Of a DNA stretch of 64,000 bases, positions 8,732 to 17,633 are shown piece by piece. Below the pieces are notes generated by a model. It saw only the letters and a list, made by a program, of their open reading frames with translations. It did no database searches and was not told where the DNA came from. Position 1 is the stretch's first letter, and the number at the start of each line of letters is the position of its first letter. This DNA is from CATOSP01 sp965204715. GTDB lineage: Bacteria; Chloroflexota; Dehalococcoidia; Lucifugimonadales; UBA3495. The position numbers and the translations under genes are program-made. The DNA lies in the NCBI GenBank assembly GCA_965204715.1, contig OZ242009.1, positions 2,852,001-2,916,000 of the forward strand. The letters are read 5' to 3'.

Positions 8732-10150
8732 ATGGCAGACGTAAGGGTCGATACCATAATCCGCGGCGGGCAGGTGGTTACTTCTTCCCAGGTATATGAG
8801 AGCGCCATCGCCATTTCCGGGGAGAAGATTGCCGCAATCGGTCCGGAGCACTTGCTGCCCCCGGCGGACAACTACATCGACGCCGAGGGCAAGTTCGTCC
8901 TTCCCGGCCTGATTGACGCCCACGTCCACCTCGACGGGCACGACAACTACGAGCTTGGCGCGTTGGCCGCGGCCAGGGCCGGACTGACCACCCTGATACC
9001 CTTCGGCACCTACACCCTGGAAGGCGACGAGACCCTTCCCCAGGCCATCAACCGGACCAAGGAACAGATTGACAGCACCGCGCTGGTGGACTTCGCTTTC
9101 CACTTCATCCTGCAGAATCGCCCCAGCATACTGAACAGTCTGCCGGAAGCCATGACTATGGGCGTCAAGTCATACAAGATGTTCATGACTTACAAGAAGC
9201 GGCCCGGACGGATGTGCGACGACGACTACATCTGCAACGCGATGGACATGGTGTCCCAGGGGGGCGGGGTGCTCCAACTCCACTGCGAGAGCGGCAACAT
9301 CATCGAGTACCTGGAAAACAAGCTAATCGGCGAAGGTCACACCCATCCTACCGACTTCCCCACCGCTTGCCCCGACTGGGCCGAGGAAGAGGCCATCAAC
9401 CGGGCCGTCAAGATGGGCGCCGCCACTCGCTGCCCCACCTACGTCGTCCATTTGAGCACTCAACTGGGGTTGGAGCGCATCAAGCAGGCCCAGGCCCAAG
9501 GTCAGTTGGTATGGACCGAGACCTGCCCCCAGTATCTGCTGCTGTCCGACGCCGAGATGGCCAAGGTCGGCCCGCTGGCCAAGATTGGCCCGCCCCTGCG
9601 GCCCGAGGACGGGCCGGACCGGGATGCCCTGTGGCGGGGCCTGGAGCAGGGCCACACGTCCATCGTTGCCAGCGACCACTCGCCGCACCCGCAGGAACTG
9701 AAACAGGTAGGTTGGGACAATATCTTCGTTACTCCCGAGGGGGCCTCGGTGCCCTTCGGCTCCCCCGGACTGGAGACTATAGTGTCCCTCATGTACAGCG
9801 AGGGCGTGGTGAAGCGGGGCTTTCCCATCTGGTGGCTGGCCCGCGTCATGTCGGAGAACCCGGCCCGTATATTCGGGTTGTTCCCCCGGAAGGGCATCAT
9901 CCAGGTCGGGTCGGATGCTGACCTGCTCATCCTAGACCCCCAGGGAGACCGGATCATCACGGCCAGGGACCATCAAAGCAACGCGGGCTACACCCTCTTC
10001 GAGGGATGGGAGGTCAAGGGCCGTCCCTGGATGACCCTGCTCCGGGGCAAGGTCCTGCTGGACCAGGGCGAGTTGCGGCAAGCGCCCGGAGTCGGCCAGT
10101 TTGTCGAGTCCGGCTCACCCAGGTCGCCAATGGGAGGGCCGGTGCGGTAA
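8732..10150 (+). CDS. dihydropyrimidinase/hydantoinase-like amidohydrolase
   Basis: A 472-residue cyclic amidohydrolase of the D-hydantoinase/dihydropyrimidinase group, which opens cyclic amides at a dinuclear metal site. Ligands are visible in order: HVH in LIDAHVHLD (about residue 65), the carbamylated Lys in SYKMFMTYK (about 150), His in LQLHCESG (about 185), His in VVHLST (about 240), and Asp in VASDHSPH (about 315). ATG at 8732 follows GAAGGAGGACGAAA, so longer readings upstream are unlikely. Length is typical. Allantoin, hydantoins or dihydropyrimidines are all possible substrates. Confidence 0.9.
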   Translation: MADVRVDTIIRGGQVVTSSQVYESAIAISGEKIAAIGPEHLLPPADNYIDAEGKFVLPGLIDAHVHLDGHDNYELGALAAARAGLTTLIPFGTYTLEGDETLPQAINRTKEQIDSTALVDFAFHFILQNRPSILNSLPEAMTMGVKSYKMFMTYKKRPGRMCDDDYICNAMDMVSQGGGVLQLHCESGNIIEYLENKLIGEGHTHPTDFPTACPDWAEEEAINRAVKMGAATRCPTYVVHLSTQLGLERIKQAQAQGQLVWTETCPQYLLLSDAEMAKVGPLAKIGPPLRPEDGPDRDALWRGLEQGHTSIVASDHSPHPQELKQVGWDNIFVTPEGASVPFGSPGLETIVSLMYSEGVVKRGFPIWWLARVMSENPARIFGLFPRKGIIQVGSDADLLILDPQGDRIITARDHQSNAGYTLFEGWEVKGRPWMTLLRGKVLLDQGELRQAPGVGQFVESGSPRSPMGGPVR

Positions 10151-10216
10151 CCGCCGGCCTGGCGGCGTTCAACTGGAGTGGATGTCGATGGAGCCGCCGA
10201 TTGCAGGAGGGAAAGG

Positions 10217-10474
10217 ATGACGACCGACGCTGACACCAGCGATCAAATCGATGCCGCGGAGGTGTGGCGAGCCATCGGACGGCTGGAGAGTGATAGCGCC
10301 GCGTTGTTGGAGGGACAGCGGGAAATCAAGGCAGGATTGCAAGAGACCAACCGTCGTATGGACGAAGGTCTGCGAGATGTGAACCGCCGTGTTGACCGGC
10401 TATTCTATGCCGTCCTTGCCGTCGGTGGCGGCCTTCTGGTCGCGGTCCTGGTCAGTCGTGTCATTGGCGGCTGA
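10217..10474 (+). CDS. small coiled-coil protein with C-terminal membrane anchor
   Basis: An 85-residue protein of no recognised family. Residues 10-55 are strongly charged and helical with heptad spacing (IGRLESDSAALLEGQREIK, then LQETNRRMDEGLRDVNRRV). This predicts a coiled coil. The last 25 residues, FYAVLAVGGGLLVAVLVSRV, form one membrane helix. ATG at 10217 follows GCAGGAGGGAAAGG. It sits 66 bases after the hydantoinase-like gene and is probably in the same transcript. A cytoplasmic coiled coil tethered at its C-terminus is inferred. Confidence 0.6.
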   Translation: MTTDADTSDQIDAAEVWRAIGRLESDSAALLEGQREIKAGLQETNRRMDEGLRDVNRRVDRLFYAVLAVGGGLLVAVLVSRVIGG

Positions 10475-10509
10475 GGTACGCAAGGGGCTACAGCGGTTGG
10501 ACTGCACCG

Positions 10510-11538
10510 TTACTTGAACGCGGGCAGCACCTTTTCGGTCATCAACCTCACGGACGCCATCACCTGCTCGTTGGGGATCTGCCCGCCGTAGTTCATTTCC
10601 AGGACTACGCCGGAGATGCCCAGCTCGTCCCGGTATTCCTGCAATCTTTCCGTAACCTCGTCCGGGGCGCCGAACATTACCCGGCGGGCCAGAATTTCTT
10701 CATAGGGGATGTCCGCCATGCGCCGGAGCCTTTCCGCCCCTTCCTCGCTGGCCGCGGTCTTGATTAGCTCCGTGGCTGCATACTGGATGGCATGGATGGC
10801 GCTGGCCTTTGGTTCTTCCTGGGCCCTGGCGGTCGTCTCAGCGACGTATGCCGGGATGCGCAGCGTCACCTCGCCGGGACCGTCGAACCCAGCGTCCTCC
10901 CTTGCGGTACGGTAGAGGGCCAGTCGCTCCTTGAGCGCGGGAATGCCGGTGGCGGCGCTGATGAAGATGGGATGCCCCAGCCTGCCCACGAGCGGGAAGG
11001 TGTCCTCCGAGGCGACGGCGACGCGCGTAGGAGGATATGGCTGCTGGAACGGCTGGGGGACGACCTGCACGTCATCGTAGGAGTAGAAATCGCCCTGGTG
11101 AGAGAAACTGTCCCCTTGCCAGGCCCGCATGATCACCTGGAGAGCCTCGAAGAACCTCCCCCGGCTCTCCGAATAGGGCACGTTGTACCCCTGGTAATAC
11201 TTGGTCAGGCCGCTGCGCCCGATGCCGAAGTCGAAGCGGCCCTTGCTGATGTGGTCCACCGTCGCCGCTTCCTCGGCGACGCGCAGGGGGTTGGTCAGGG
11301 GTAGCACCTGCACCGCGAGACCCACCCGCAGCGTCGACGTGCGGGCAGCGATGGCGCTGGCGATAATCAGCGGCGACGCCAGGACCGACCTGTCCGGCGT
11401 GAAATGGTGCTCGGCCAACCACACCGAGTCCATCCCCATCTGTTCCGCCTCGGCGACTTGGCTGAATGACTCTTCAAACGCTTCGGCCTGGGTCATGTCT
11501 CCACGGACGTGGAAGTCGGTAAACATTCCGAAGTTCAT
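10510..11538 (-). CDS. LLM class flavin-dependent oxidoreductase
   Basis: A 342-residue luciferase-like monooxygenase with the TIM-barrel start MNFGMFTDFHVRG. SVWLAEHHFTPDRSVLASP near residue 40 is the family signature. RFDFGIGRSGLTKYYQGYNV near residue 105 is the usual substrate/flavin strand. These enzymes use reduced F420 or FMN and oxygen on diverse organics; the substrate is unknown. Start ATG at 11538 follows AAAGGAGCAGGTC. It is the first of three LLM genes here, with a separate family member next door at 11734. Confidence 0.9.
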   Translation of the reverse strand: MNFGMFTDFHVRGDMTQAEAFEESFSQVAEAEQMGMDSVWLAEHHFTPDRSVLASPLIIASAIAARTSTLRVGLAVQVLPLTNPLRVAEEAATVDHISKGRFDFGIGRSGLTKYYQGYNVPYSESRGRFFEALQVIMRAWQGDSFSHQGDFYSYDDVQVVPQPFQQPYPPTRVAVASEDTFPLVGRLGHPIFISAATGIPALKERLALYRTAREDAGFDGPGEVTLRIPAYVAETTARAQEEPKASAIHAIQYAATELIKTAASEEGAERLRRMADIPYEEILARRVMFGAPDEVTERLQEYRDELGISGVVLEMNYGGQIPNEQVMASVRLMTEKVLPAFK

Positions 11539-11733
11539 GACCTGCTCCTTTCATTCCTATGGGATCGTTCCTATAGGCGACCGTCCGACGTTGCCTGGCC
11601 ATAACCAGGAATCCGCGGGTGACTCATTCGGCAGATCGGCCCTCACTTTGCCCTTTTCGTTGGCGGGCAGTGTAAGGGCCGACTTTCCGTAAGTGAGGAT
11701 TTGACGCAGCCGGATAGCGCGCCTCGCCTCACA

Positions 11734-12819
11734 TTACGATACGGTTACTTCCTTGAAGTGGGGCATTACCTCGGTGGCGAACAACTCTATGGAGCGCATG
11801 ACCTTCCAGTGGGGAAGACCCACGAAACCGAAGTTGCCGAAGACGTGCTCAATGCCCGCCTCCTGCACTTCCTTCAGCCGCTCGATGACTACATCGGGGG
11901 TGCCACGGAGGGGCGGCAGGCCGGCGTGGCCCAGGTCGTCCCGCCGTTCCCGGTCCCGCTGGCGGTTGGCCCAGTGCTCGTAACCCTTAGCGATGTTGCC
12001 GTTGGCGTCCATCGGCATTCCAATCGGAGCCCCGTTGGAACCTATCGACCGCAGCACCCGTGAGGAGAAGTCTTCCAGACCTATCGGGTCCTGTTCAGCC
12101 TCTTCCATCGTCGGCGCGACGTAGATCGACTTGGACATGGGCGGGTCGAGGTGGGCGTGTTCGTGGCCGTACTCCTCCATTTTCTCCCGCCACATCCTGA
12201 TGACCTGCGGGGCCTGGCCCATGATGTCCGTCGGCCCGCCGGCGATCACCTGGATCTGCCGGCTGGCGGCGAAGTCCACGCTGGCCGGGCTGGTGCTGAC
12301 CGCCTGGAACAGGGGCGGGTAGGGCTTCTGGATGGGCTTGGGCAGCACCCAAAGGTCGTCCACGTTGGTGTACTTGCCGTGGAAGGTAAGCCTCTCCTCG
12401 GTCCAAGCTTTGATCATCACATCGACCGCTTCGGAGAACCGCTCGCGGCTGGTGTTGATGTCAACGCCGATGCCGTCAAACTCCTGCTGCTGGTATCCCG
12501 CGCCTATGCCCAGATTGAGCCTGCCGCCGCTGATAACGTCCAGCATGGCCACTTCCTCGGCCGCGAGGATCGGGTTGTGCAGCGGCAAAACAATGACCGC
12601 CGTGCCGATGCGGATGTTCTTGGTGCGGCCGGCGACCGTGCCGCAGAAGGACCAGATGCCTGACAGCAGCCCATGCCGGGAGAAGCGGTGCTCCCCCAGC
12701 CAGACCTCATCGATGCCAAGCTGGTCCGCCAACTCGATCTGTTCCAGCGCCTCTGTCAACGCCTGCTGCTGGGTGAATGTCTCATGCCAGGGAACGATGG
12801 TGAAGATTCCGAATTTCAT
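11734..12819 (-). CDS. LLM class flavin-dependent oxidoreductase
   Basis: A 361-residue luciferase-like monooxygenase, diverged from its neighbour. It starts MKFGIFTIVPWHETFTQQQA and shows EVWLGEHRFSRHGLLSG near residue 42 and GGRLNLGIGAGYQQQEFDGI near residue 105. ATG at 12819 is taken because GATAGGAGAAGCTGT precedes it; the open frame extends 58 codons further without a better signal. The C-terminal segment GTPDVVIERLKEVQEAGIEH is the usual probe of this family, and resembles F420- or FMN-dependent alkanal/alkanesulfonate monooxygenases. Function is not resolved beyond family. Confidence 0.9.
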   Translation of the reverse strand: MKFGIFTIVPWHETFTQQQALTEALEQIELADQLGIDEVWLGEHRFSRHGLLSGIWSFCGTVAGRTKNIRIGTAVIVLPLHNPILAAEEVAMLDVISGGRLNLGIGAGYQQQEFDGIGVDINTSRERFSEAVDVMIKAWTEERLTFHGKYTNVDDLWVLPKPIQKPYPPLFQAVSTSPASVDFAASRQIQVIAGGPTDIMGQAPQVIRMWREKMEEYGHEHAHLDPPMSKSIYVAPTMEEAEQDPIGLEDFSSRVLRSIGSNGAPIGMPMDANGNIAKGYEHWANRQRDRERRDDLGHAGLPPLRGTPDVVIERLKEVQEAGIEHVFGNFGFVGLPHWKVMRSIELFATEVMPHFKEVTVS

Positions 12820-13008
12820 ACAGCTTCTCCTATCTGCGCCCCATGCCCATAGTCTACCCGGAGACTGGCAATGCATTCCTGCGGCAATCTTCGGGACTGG
12901 TTGTAGCAGGATACACCGGGCCAACAACCGATTCAAGCATCGGCTATCGACGCCCACTCCCTGCCGCCCGCTGCCGGGCGGCTGATGAATCACATGGATT
13001 GCTGCCGG

Positions 13009-13929
13009 CTATCGCCGGTAGTGCCTGTCCAACTCCGAGGCGTAATGTGCTCCCAGGGAACGGGAGTTGACCTCGTCCCTCAGCCATTCACGCAACGACC
13101 CGAAGGCGGTTATCGGCCCATCGGAAACCAGCAGATTGTCCGACAACCCGCCGACCTCGTCCCCGGTCAGGACCACGTCCTTCAACATTCGACCGACCAG
13201 ACCGGACAGAAACAGGGCGACTCCCGGAGGCAGGTGCAAGACCCTTGCCCTGCCGCCGATTGCGCACGCCAACAGATGGACCAATTCGTTGAAGGTGTAG
13301 GTCTCGGGTCCGACGGCATCAATGATGAGGTCTTCTTTTTTGGCCGCGGCCTCCACTGCAATCCGGGCCACGTCTTCGACATGGACGGGCTGCATCCGGT
13401 AGTTTCCATGCCCTGGCACGACGAAGAGCGGGAACCGTCGCAGCAGCCAGGCGATGTTATTCAGCAGGACGTCCCCCTCGCCGAACACGAAGGCAGGGCG
13501 GATGATTGAATGGGACAAGCCCGATTCCTTCAGGGCCTGCTCAACCTGTGCCTTGCCCTTGAAGTATGGGTATGGGGAGTCCAGGGAAGGGTTCGTAATG
13601 CTGATGTGGACAAACCGTTGTACCCCGGCGTCGCGGGCCGCACCGATCAGGGTCTTGATGTTCGCCACGGCCCGGTCGAAGGTCACATCGCCGCGGGAGA
13701 AGCGCACCCAGTAGGTGTTGTACACGGCAGACGCCCCGGAAAGTTCCGCAACGAGCCTGTCCGGTTCGTCAAAATAGAATGGGGCAACGGATACCCGGTC
13801 TCCAAACGGGTTGTGTCGTTCGGGATGCCCGGTAATGGTCTTGACGGTTTCGCCGTTAGCCAAAAGCCTTGAAGCGATGTACCTGCCGGTGAACCCGAAC
13901 GCCCCTGTGACCACGCTGAGACCGGCCAT
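13009..13929 (-). CDS. NAD(P)-binding NmrA/SDR-like protein
   Basis: An atypical short-chain dehydrogenase of about 306 residues. VTGAFGFTGRYIASRLL at the N-terminus is the dinucleotide-binding GxxGxxG loop. YFKGKAQVEQALKESGLSHS near residue 125 carries the YxxxK-like Lys, and IRPAFVFGEGDVLLNNIAWL follows. It resembles NmrA and the NDUFA9-like group. The upper start is uncertain: ATG at 13929 has only a weak ribosome site, and a TTG at 13971 is also open. The gene is downstream of the VOC protein on the same strand, suggesting one operon (14415 to 13009). Confidence 0.78.
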   Translation of the reverse strand: MAGLSVVTGAFGFTGRYIASRLLANGETVKTITGHPERHNPFGDRVSVAPFYFDEPDRLVAELSGASAVYNTYWVRFSRGDVTFDRAVANIKTLIGAARDAGVQRFVHISITNPSLDSPYPYFKGKAQVEQALKESGLSHSIIRPAFVFGEGDVLLNNIAWLLRRFPLFVVPGHGNYRMQPVHVEDVARIAVEAAAKKEDLIIDAVGPETYTFNELVHLLACAIGGRARVLHLPPGVALFLSGLVGRMLKDVVLTGDEVGGLSDNLLVSDGPITAFGSLREWLRDEVNSRSLGAHYASELDRHYRR

Positions 13930-13998
13930 GTCACCGACACATTTCCATGCGCTCAATGGGTGGGGCTTCAACCGGACCGGGGCCGCCCGGCGTTGCCG

Positions 13999-14415
13999 CT
14001 ATGAAGATGTAATCCATCCGGTATGGGAGATGTCGATCACCACTCCGTCGGGTCCCGACCACTTCATCTCGAAGTTGCGCGGAGCGCCGGGCGCGGCCAT
14101 CATCGTGTCCAGACCCTCCCTGGACGTAATTGACTGCCCGTTGGCCCTGTCCAGCTTTTCGCAAGCGTCGTCGAGATCGTCGACCATGAAGCCGATGTGG
14201 TGGATACCGTTGTAGTTGTCCCCATTCGGCCCAACATCGGCATCCTTGCCCGCAGTCTTATGGTTCAGAATTGCCAGATTGATGTACCCATCGGAGAGAA
14301 AGACCGCCCCGTTGTCGCTCCGGCGCACCTCTTCCATGTCAAAAGCCGTCTTGTAGAACTCCGCGACCTCGCTGGGGTTGGATGTAGTCAACGCAATGTG
14401 CCTGATCTTGGCCAT
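13999..14415 (-). CDS. VOC (glyoxalase/bleomycin resistance) superfamily protein
   Basis: A 138-residue, two-module VOC protein. RHIALTTSNPSEVAEFYKTA opens module 1, and GIHHIGFMVDDLDDACEKL opens module 2 near residue 70. Possible metal ligands are the His in each beta strand and the Glu in NFEMKWSGPDG, matching metal-dependent lyases and dioxygenases. A strong GGAGGAGATAG precedes ATG at 14415. The neighbouring FAD oxidase and SDR suggest a small catabolic operon. The reaction is not predictable. Confidence 0.88.
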   Translation of the reverse strand: MAKIRHIALTTSNPSEVAEFYKTAFDMEEVRRSDNGAVFLSDGYINLAILNHKTAGKDADVGPNGDNYNGIHHIGFMVDDLDDACEKLDRANGQSITSREGLDTMMAAPGAPRNFEMKWSGPDGVVIDISHTGWITSS

Positions 14416-14464
14416 CTATCTCCTCCTTTTGTGAAGAGTTGGGAAAGCCCGGGTCCAGATGCGT

Positions 14465-15655
14465 TTATTCCTCAACCATGCGGCTGCTGGCGTAGAAGTC
14501 CTGGGCGAGGCCGGAGAACCGTTCCGGCAAGAATGGCTTCATCATTGCGGGCACCTTTTTACTCCCGCCAGCCAGATACTCGGCCACGATGCGGCCAGTC
14601 AGCGGGCCAAGGTGGATGCCCTTGGTGGTATGGCCGGTGGCCAGCACTATCCCTTCCCACCCCGGCGGAGGCCCTATGATGGGCATCCTGTCCGGGCTTA
14701 ACGGACGTGAACCCGCAAGTTGCTGGACCAATTCGGCGTTCTCAAGCTCCGGCAGCACGTCAATCGCCCGTTGCAGAAGTTCGATTTTTGCCGACTCGGT
14801 GGGCCGGCGGTCGAACTCCTCCCCCCAGAACAAGTGCTCAGTGTCGTAGTCCCGCCCACCAGTGCTGCCAACGCTTAACAGGCCGTCCAGCCGACTGATC
14901 ATATGCCCCCGTTTGGGAGTGCTAATGAGCGCTGGAAGGGGCGGCCCGTCGTACCTGAGCAGCAGCCGTTCTCCTTTCAAAGGCCGTACCGGGACAGGGA
15001 AGCCGAGGGTCCGTTCAAAGGGGGAGCTCCAGGTTCCGGCGGCCAGGACAACCGTATTGCACCGGATGTCCCCGTCAGTGGTCTTCACACCGAAGACCCT
15101 GCCGTCTTCGGCAATCAAGTCCGTCACCGCACGCAGGAGCAACTTGGCATGGTTCTTCTCCGCTGCCTGGGCCAGCGCCAACGTCAGCCGGTAGCTGTCG
15201 AGCTGCGTTGACTCTTCCTCGTAGACTGCACCCTTGACGTGCCGGGTCAGGCGCGGCTCGATCCGGCGCACCTCATTCCCGTCGATCCAGCGGATGGCGA
15301 CGTATTTCTGCTGCCAGGACATCGACTCCTGGACTGTCCATACCTCTTCGTCGTCCAGTGCCAGGCGCAATGAAGGCCGGCGTTGGCACATCAAGTCGAT
15401 GCCCGTTGTAGCCTCCAGGTCCGGGACAAGGGTCGAGAACTCGCGGTAGGCGGCGAGACCGAATTCGAAGGACTCTCCATCGGAGAACTCACTGCCCAGC
15501 AGGCTGAGGAAGCCCGTGGCGTGGGCCGATGCCCCGCTGCCGATGGCCTCGCGCTCCACGAGCAAGACACTTGCGCCCTGCTTCGAGAGATAGTAGGCCA
15601 CCGAGCAGCCAACCGCCCCAGCTCCAATGACCACCACATCCGCCGTGTCGGCCAT
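14465..15655 (-). CDS. FAD-dependent oxidoreductase (D-amino acid oxidase family)
   Basis: A 396-residue DAO-family flavoenzyme that oxidises amines or amino acids at the C-N bond. VVVIGAGAVGCSVAYYLSKQ near the N-terminus is the Rossmann GxGxxG, followed by VLLVEREAIGSGASAHATG. A second FAD strand near residue 205 reads NTVVLAAGTWSSPFER. The C-terminal GWEGIVLATGHTTKGIHLGP is characteristic of sarcosine/glycine-oxidase relatives. ATG at 15655 (9 bases after GGAGG) is preferred to TTG at 15661. Covalent flavin attachment is not evident. Confidence 0.88.
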   Translation of the reverse strand: MADTADVVVIGAGAVGCSVAYYLSKQGASVLLVEREAIGSGASAHATGFLSLLGSEFSDGESFEFGLAAYREFSTLVPDLEATTGIDLMCQRRPSLRLALDDEEVWTVQESMSWQQKYVAIRWIDGNEVRRIEPRLTRHVKGAVYEEESTQLDSYRLTLALAQAAEKNHAKLLLRAVTDLIAEDGRVFGVKTTDGDIRCNTVVLAAGTWSSPFERTLGFPVPVRPLKGERLLLRYDGPPLPALISTPKRGHMISRLDGLLSVGSTGGRDYDTEHLFWGEEFDRRPTESAKIELLQRAIDVLPELENAELVQQLAGSRPLSPDRMPIIGPPPGWEGIVLATGHTTKGIHLGPLTGRIVAEYLAGGSKKVPAMMKPFLPERFSGLAQDFYASSRMVEE

Positions 15656-15828
15656 CGACAAAGTCCTCCCGGCCGAAAGTTACCCGATTATCCTTGGGGC
15701 ATAGTCAACTGTCAACCGGACTTGACCGGCGCTGCCGGATGTGCCGACGATGGATAGATTCGGTGACTGCCGGACCGGAGGGATGTTGGGAGGTGCACCA
15801 GATCATGGACACCATCATGGACAAGAAG

Positions 15829-15865
15829 AAACCCCACCCTGTAGCGTGTAGCTCGGGTGGGGTTT
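15829..15865 (-). terminator. Rho-independent terminator
   Basis: AAACCCCACCC and GGGTGGGGTTT are perfect 11-base arms around a 15-base loop. In the minus direction the stem is followed by TTTCTTCTTG, so it most probably ends the flavin oxidoreductase transcript from 17197. Confidence 0.85.
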
Positions 15866-15946
15866 CCTAAGCCTGTACTTGCTTCTGCGGGTGGCCTATC
15901 CTCCAGGATGACCACCAAACTACCGCAAGCTGGCGCCAGCCACGCG

Positions 15947-17197
15947 CTAATCGTCGGCAGGTACCGAGACGGTCGTATCCTCGTAGGGCTTGCCTGTGGC
16001 GGGGTCGATCTCGAAGGGGCTGAACAGTTCCAACTCCTTGCCCATCTCCCGTACCGCAGGGATTACTTCCTCACCCATGAGCTTAAGGCTGCGCATCTGG
16101 TCTTCGTGGGTCATCGCGCCGTCGCCGTCCCAGAAGAAAACACTGCCGGGACGCAGGTACTCCAGCACATAGCGGATCTTGGGGAGGACAGTCTCCGGCG
16201 TCCCGGTGATGATGGTATAGTCCTCAACCTGCTCCTCGAAGGGCCGACGGTTGATGCCGCCCCGTCCCTGGGGGCCGAAGGACGCCGCCGCCAGCCTGCG
16301 GGAGTTGCGAGACGTATGACCGGGCAGGTTCATGATCGCCGGGTTGACCTGCCCCTCGTTGCCTGCGAGGAAGGGATTGCTGACGCCGGAGAGGTACTTG
16401 CGGCCGACTTCTTCGGCCTTCTCCTCGGTCTCGTCGACGTGGACCTTCCACAGATAGGAGACGTTCTGCGTACCCGACTGGTATCCGAACTCCGCCGCCG
16501 TATCGTGGTAAAGCTGGAATGCGTCCTTGGTGGGCTCCAGCTTGGTGGCCAACAGGACCAACGGGTAGCGGTGCTCGGCGCACCACTTCACCGTCTCGAC
16601 GCTGACTGTGGACGGTATCCAGATTTGCGGGTGGGGTTGTTGCAGCGGCCTGCACCAGGGGTTCACGTACCGGTATTGGTAGTGTTTGCCCTCCCACCGG
16701 AATGGGCCTGGGGTAGTCCACGCCTTTATGATGAAGTCGTGGGCCTCCTCGAACCGTTCCCGGTTGTAGGTCGGTGGGGCGTTGTGGGCCACGCTCTCCC
16801 GTCCGCCGCCGCGCACGAACCCGGACACCAGCCGGCCGTGGGAGATCATGTCGATCATCGCCAACTGCTCTGCCAGCCACAGCGGGTCATCCCAGATAGG
16901 CAGGACGTTCCCCAGGATAATGATCTTGGCTTTGTTGGTGATACGGGCGAGGATGGACGCCCCGACGTTGGTCACGCCCTGCATACAGAAGGGAGTGCTA
17001 TGGTGCTCGTTGAGCATCAAGCCGTCGAAGCCCATCTCTTCGGCGTACATCTTCTCGTCCAAGTACCGGTTGTAGAGCTGTGCGCCGACTGATGGGTTGT
17101 AGTTGGCGTTGCTTATGGACAGGTCGGTGCTCTGGGTGCCCATAAGCCCCGAGGATTCGTCTTGCCAGGGTTGTTCGGTGAAATGGCCGATTAACAT
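15947..17197 (-). CDS. LLM class flavin-dependent oxidoreductase
   Basis: A 416-residue member of the luciferase-like family, longer than its two neighbours. GFDGLMLNEHHSTPFCMQGV near residue 55 is the signature, and LVSGFVRGGGRESVAHNAPP near residue 122 replaces the usual barrel strand. Extra residues in the last third (VEDYTIITGTPETVLPKI) are common in the long LLM subgroup. ATG at 17197 follows a purine-rich stretch. It stands alone, ending at the terminator at 15829, and is separated from the amidohydrolase upstream by 436 bases. Confidence 0.9.
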   Translation of the reverse strand: MLIGHFTEQPWQDESSGLMGTQSTDLSISNANYNPSVGAQLYNRYLDEKMYAEEMGFDGLMLNEHHSTPFCMQGVTNVGASILARITNKAKIIILGNVLPIWDDPLWLAEQLAMIDMISHGRLVSGFVRGGGRESVAHNAPPTYNRERFEEAHDFIIKAWTTPGPFRWEGKHYQYRYVNPWCRPLQQPHPQIWIPSTVSVETVKWCAEHRYPLVLLATKLEPTKDAFQLYHDTAAEFGYQSGTQNVSYLWKVHVDETEEKAEEVGRKYLSGVSNPFLAGNEGQVNPAIMNLPGHTSRNSRRLAAASFGPQGRGGINRRPFEEQVEDYTIITGTPETVLPKIRYVLEYLRPGSVFFWDGDGAMTHEDQMRSLKLMGEEVIPAVREMGKELELFSPFEIDPATGKPYEDTTVSVPADD

Positions 17198-17633
17198 CCG
17201 GCTGCCTCCAAACTTAGTGTCGACTGGTAGCCAAGGCTCAGTGAACCCACATTGCCAGTTTAGCCGAAGCCCACGGGTTCCCTAGGATTAGGGCCAAGTC
17301 TAGCACCGCCCCCGTCAGGTGTCCAGCGGAGCCGTTCAGCGCGTATTCTCAAGATAGGTGGTAATTGAAATATAGTCGGGTTGAGGCGAACCGGAAGAGG
17401 GGCGGAATGGTACGTGACCGGGTTTACCGCCACGATGTCCGTTGTCCTGACTGCGGCTTCAACTGGATGCGCAAGGACGGCTGTTCCGGCGGGAAACAAC
17501 GGTAATGCCGCGGATACTGACAATCCCAACCTGGCAGATGCTGAAAGGGGCTGGCATTGGCAGTCTCGACGTCAATCACATTAAACGTCCACATTGAAGT
17601 CAGGTCGGCCATGCTTCCTCTCCGGCCGGGGCT
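17198..17633. other. intergenic region, no convincing gene
   Basis: A 436-base gap between two minus-strand genes. On the plus strand a short frame from about 17381 contains a hydrophobic stretch ending in Ser-Thr-Gly-Cys, superficially like a lipoprotein leader. The frame stops after about 65 codons and has no clear ribosome site or homologue-like continuation. It probably holds the promoter of the flavin oxidoreductase at 17197. Confidence 0.5.

Noticed and set aside
17381..17584. Possible lipoprotein leader on the plus strand
   Set aside because: The hydrophobic run ending Ser-Thr-Gly-Cys lacks the Leu expected at -3, has no ribosome site, and the frame stops soon after.
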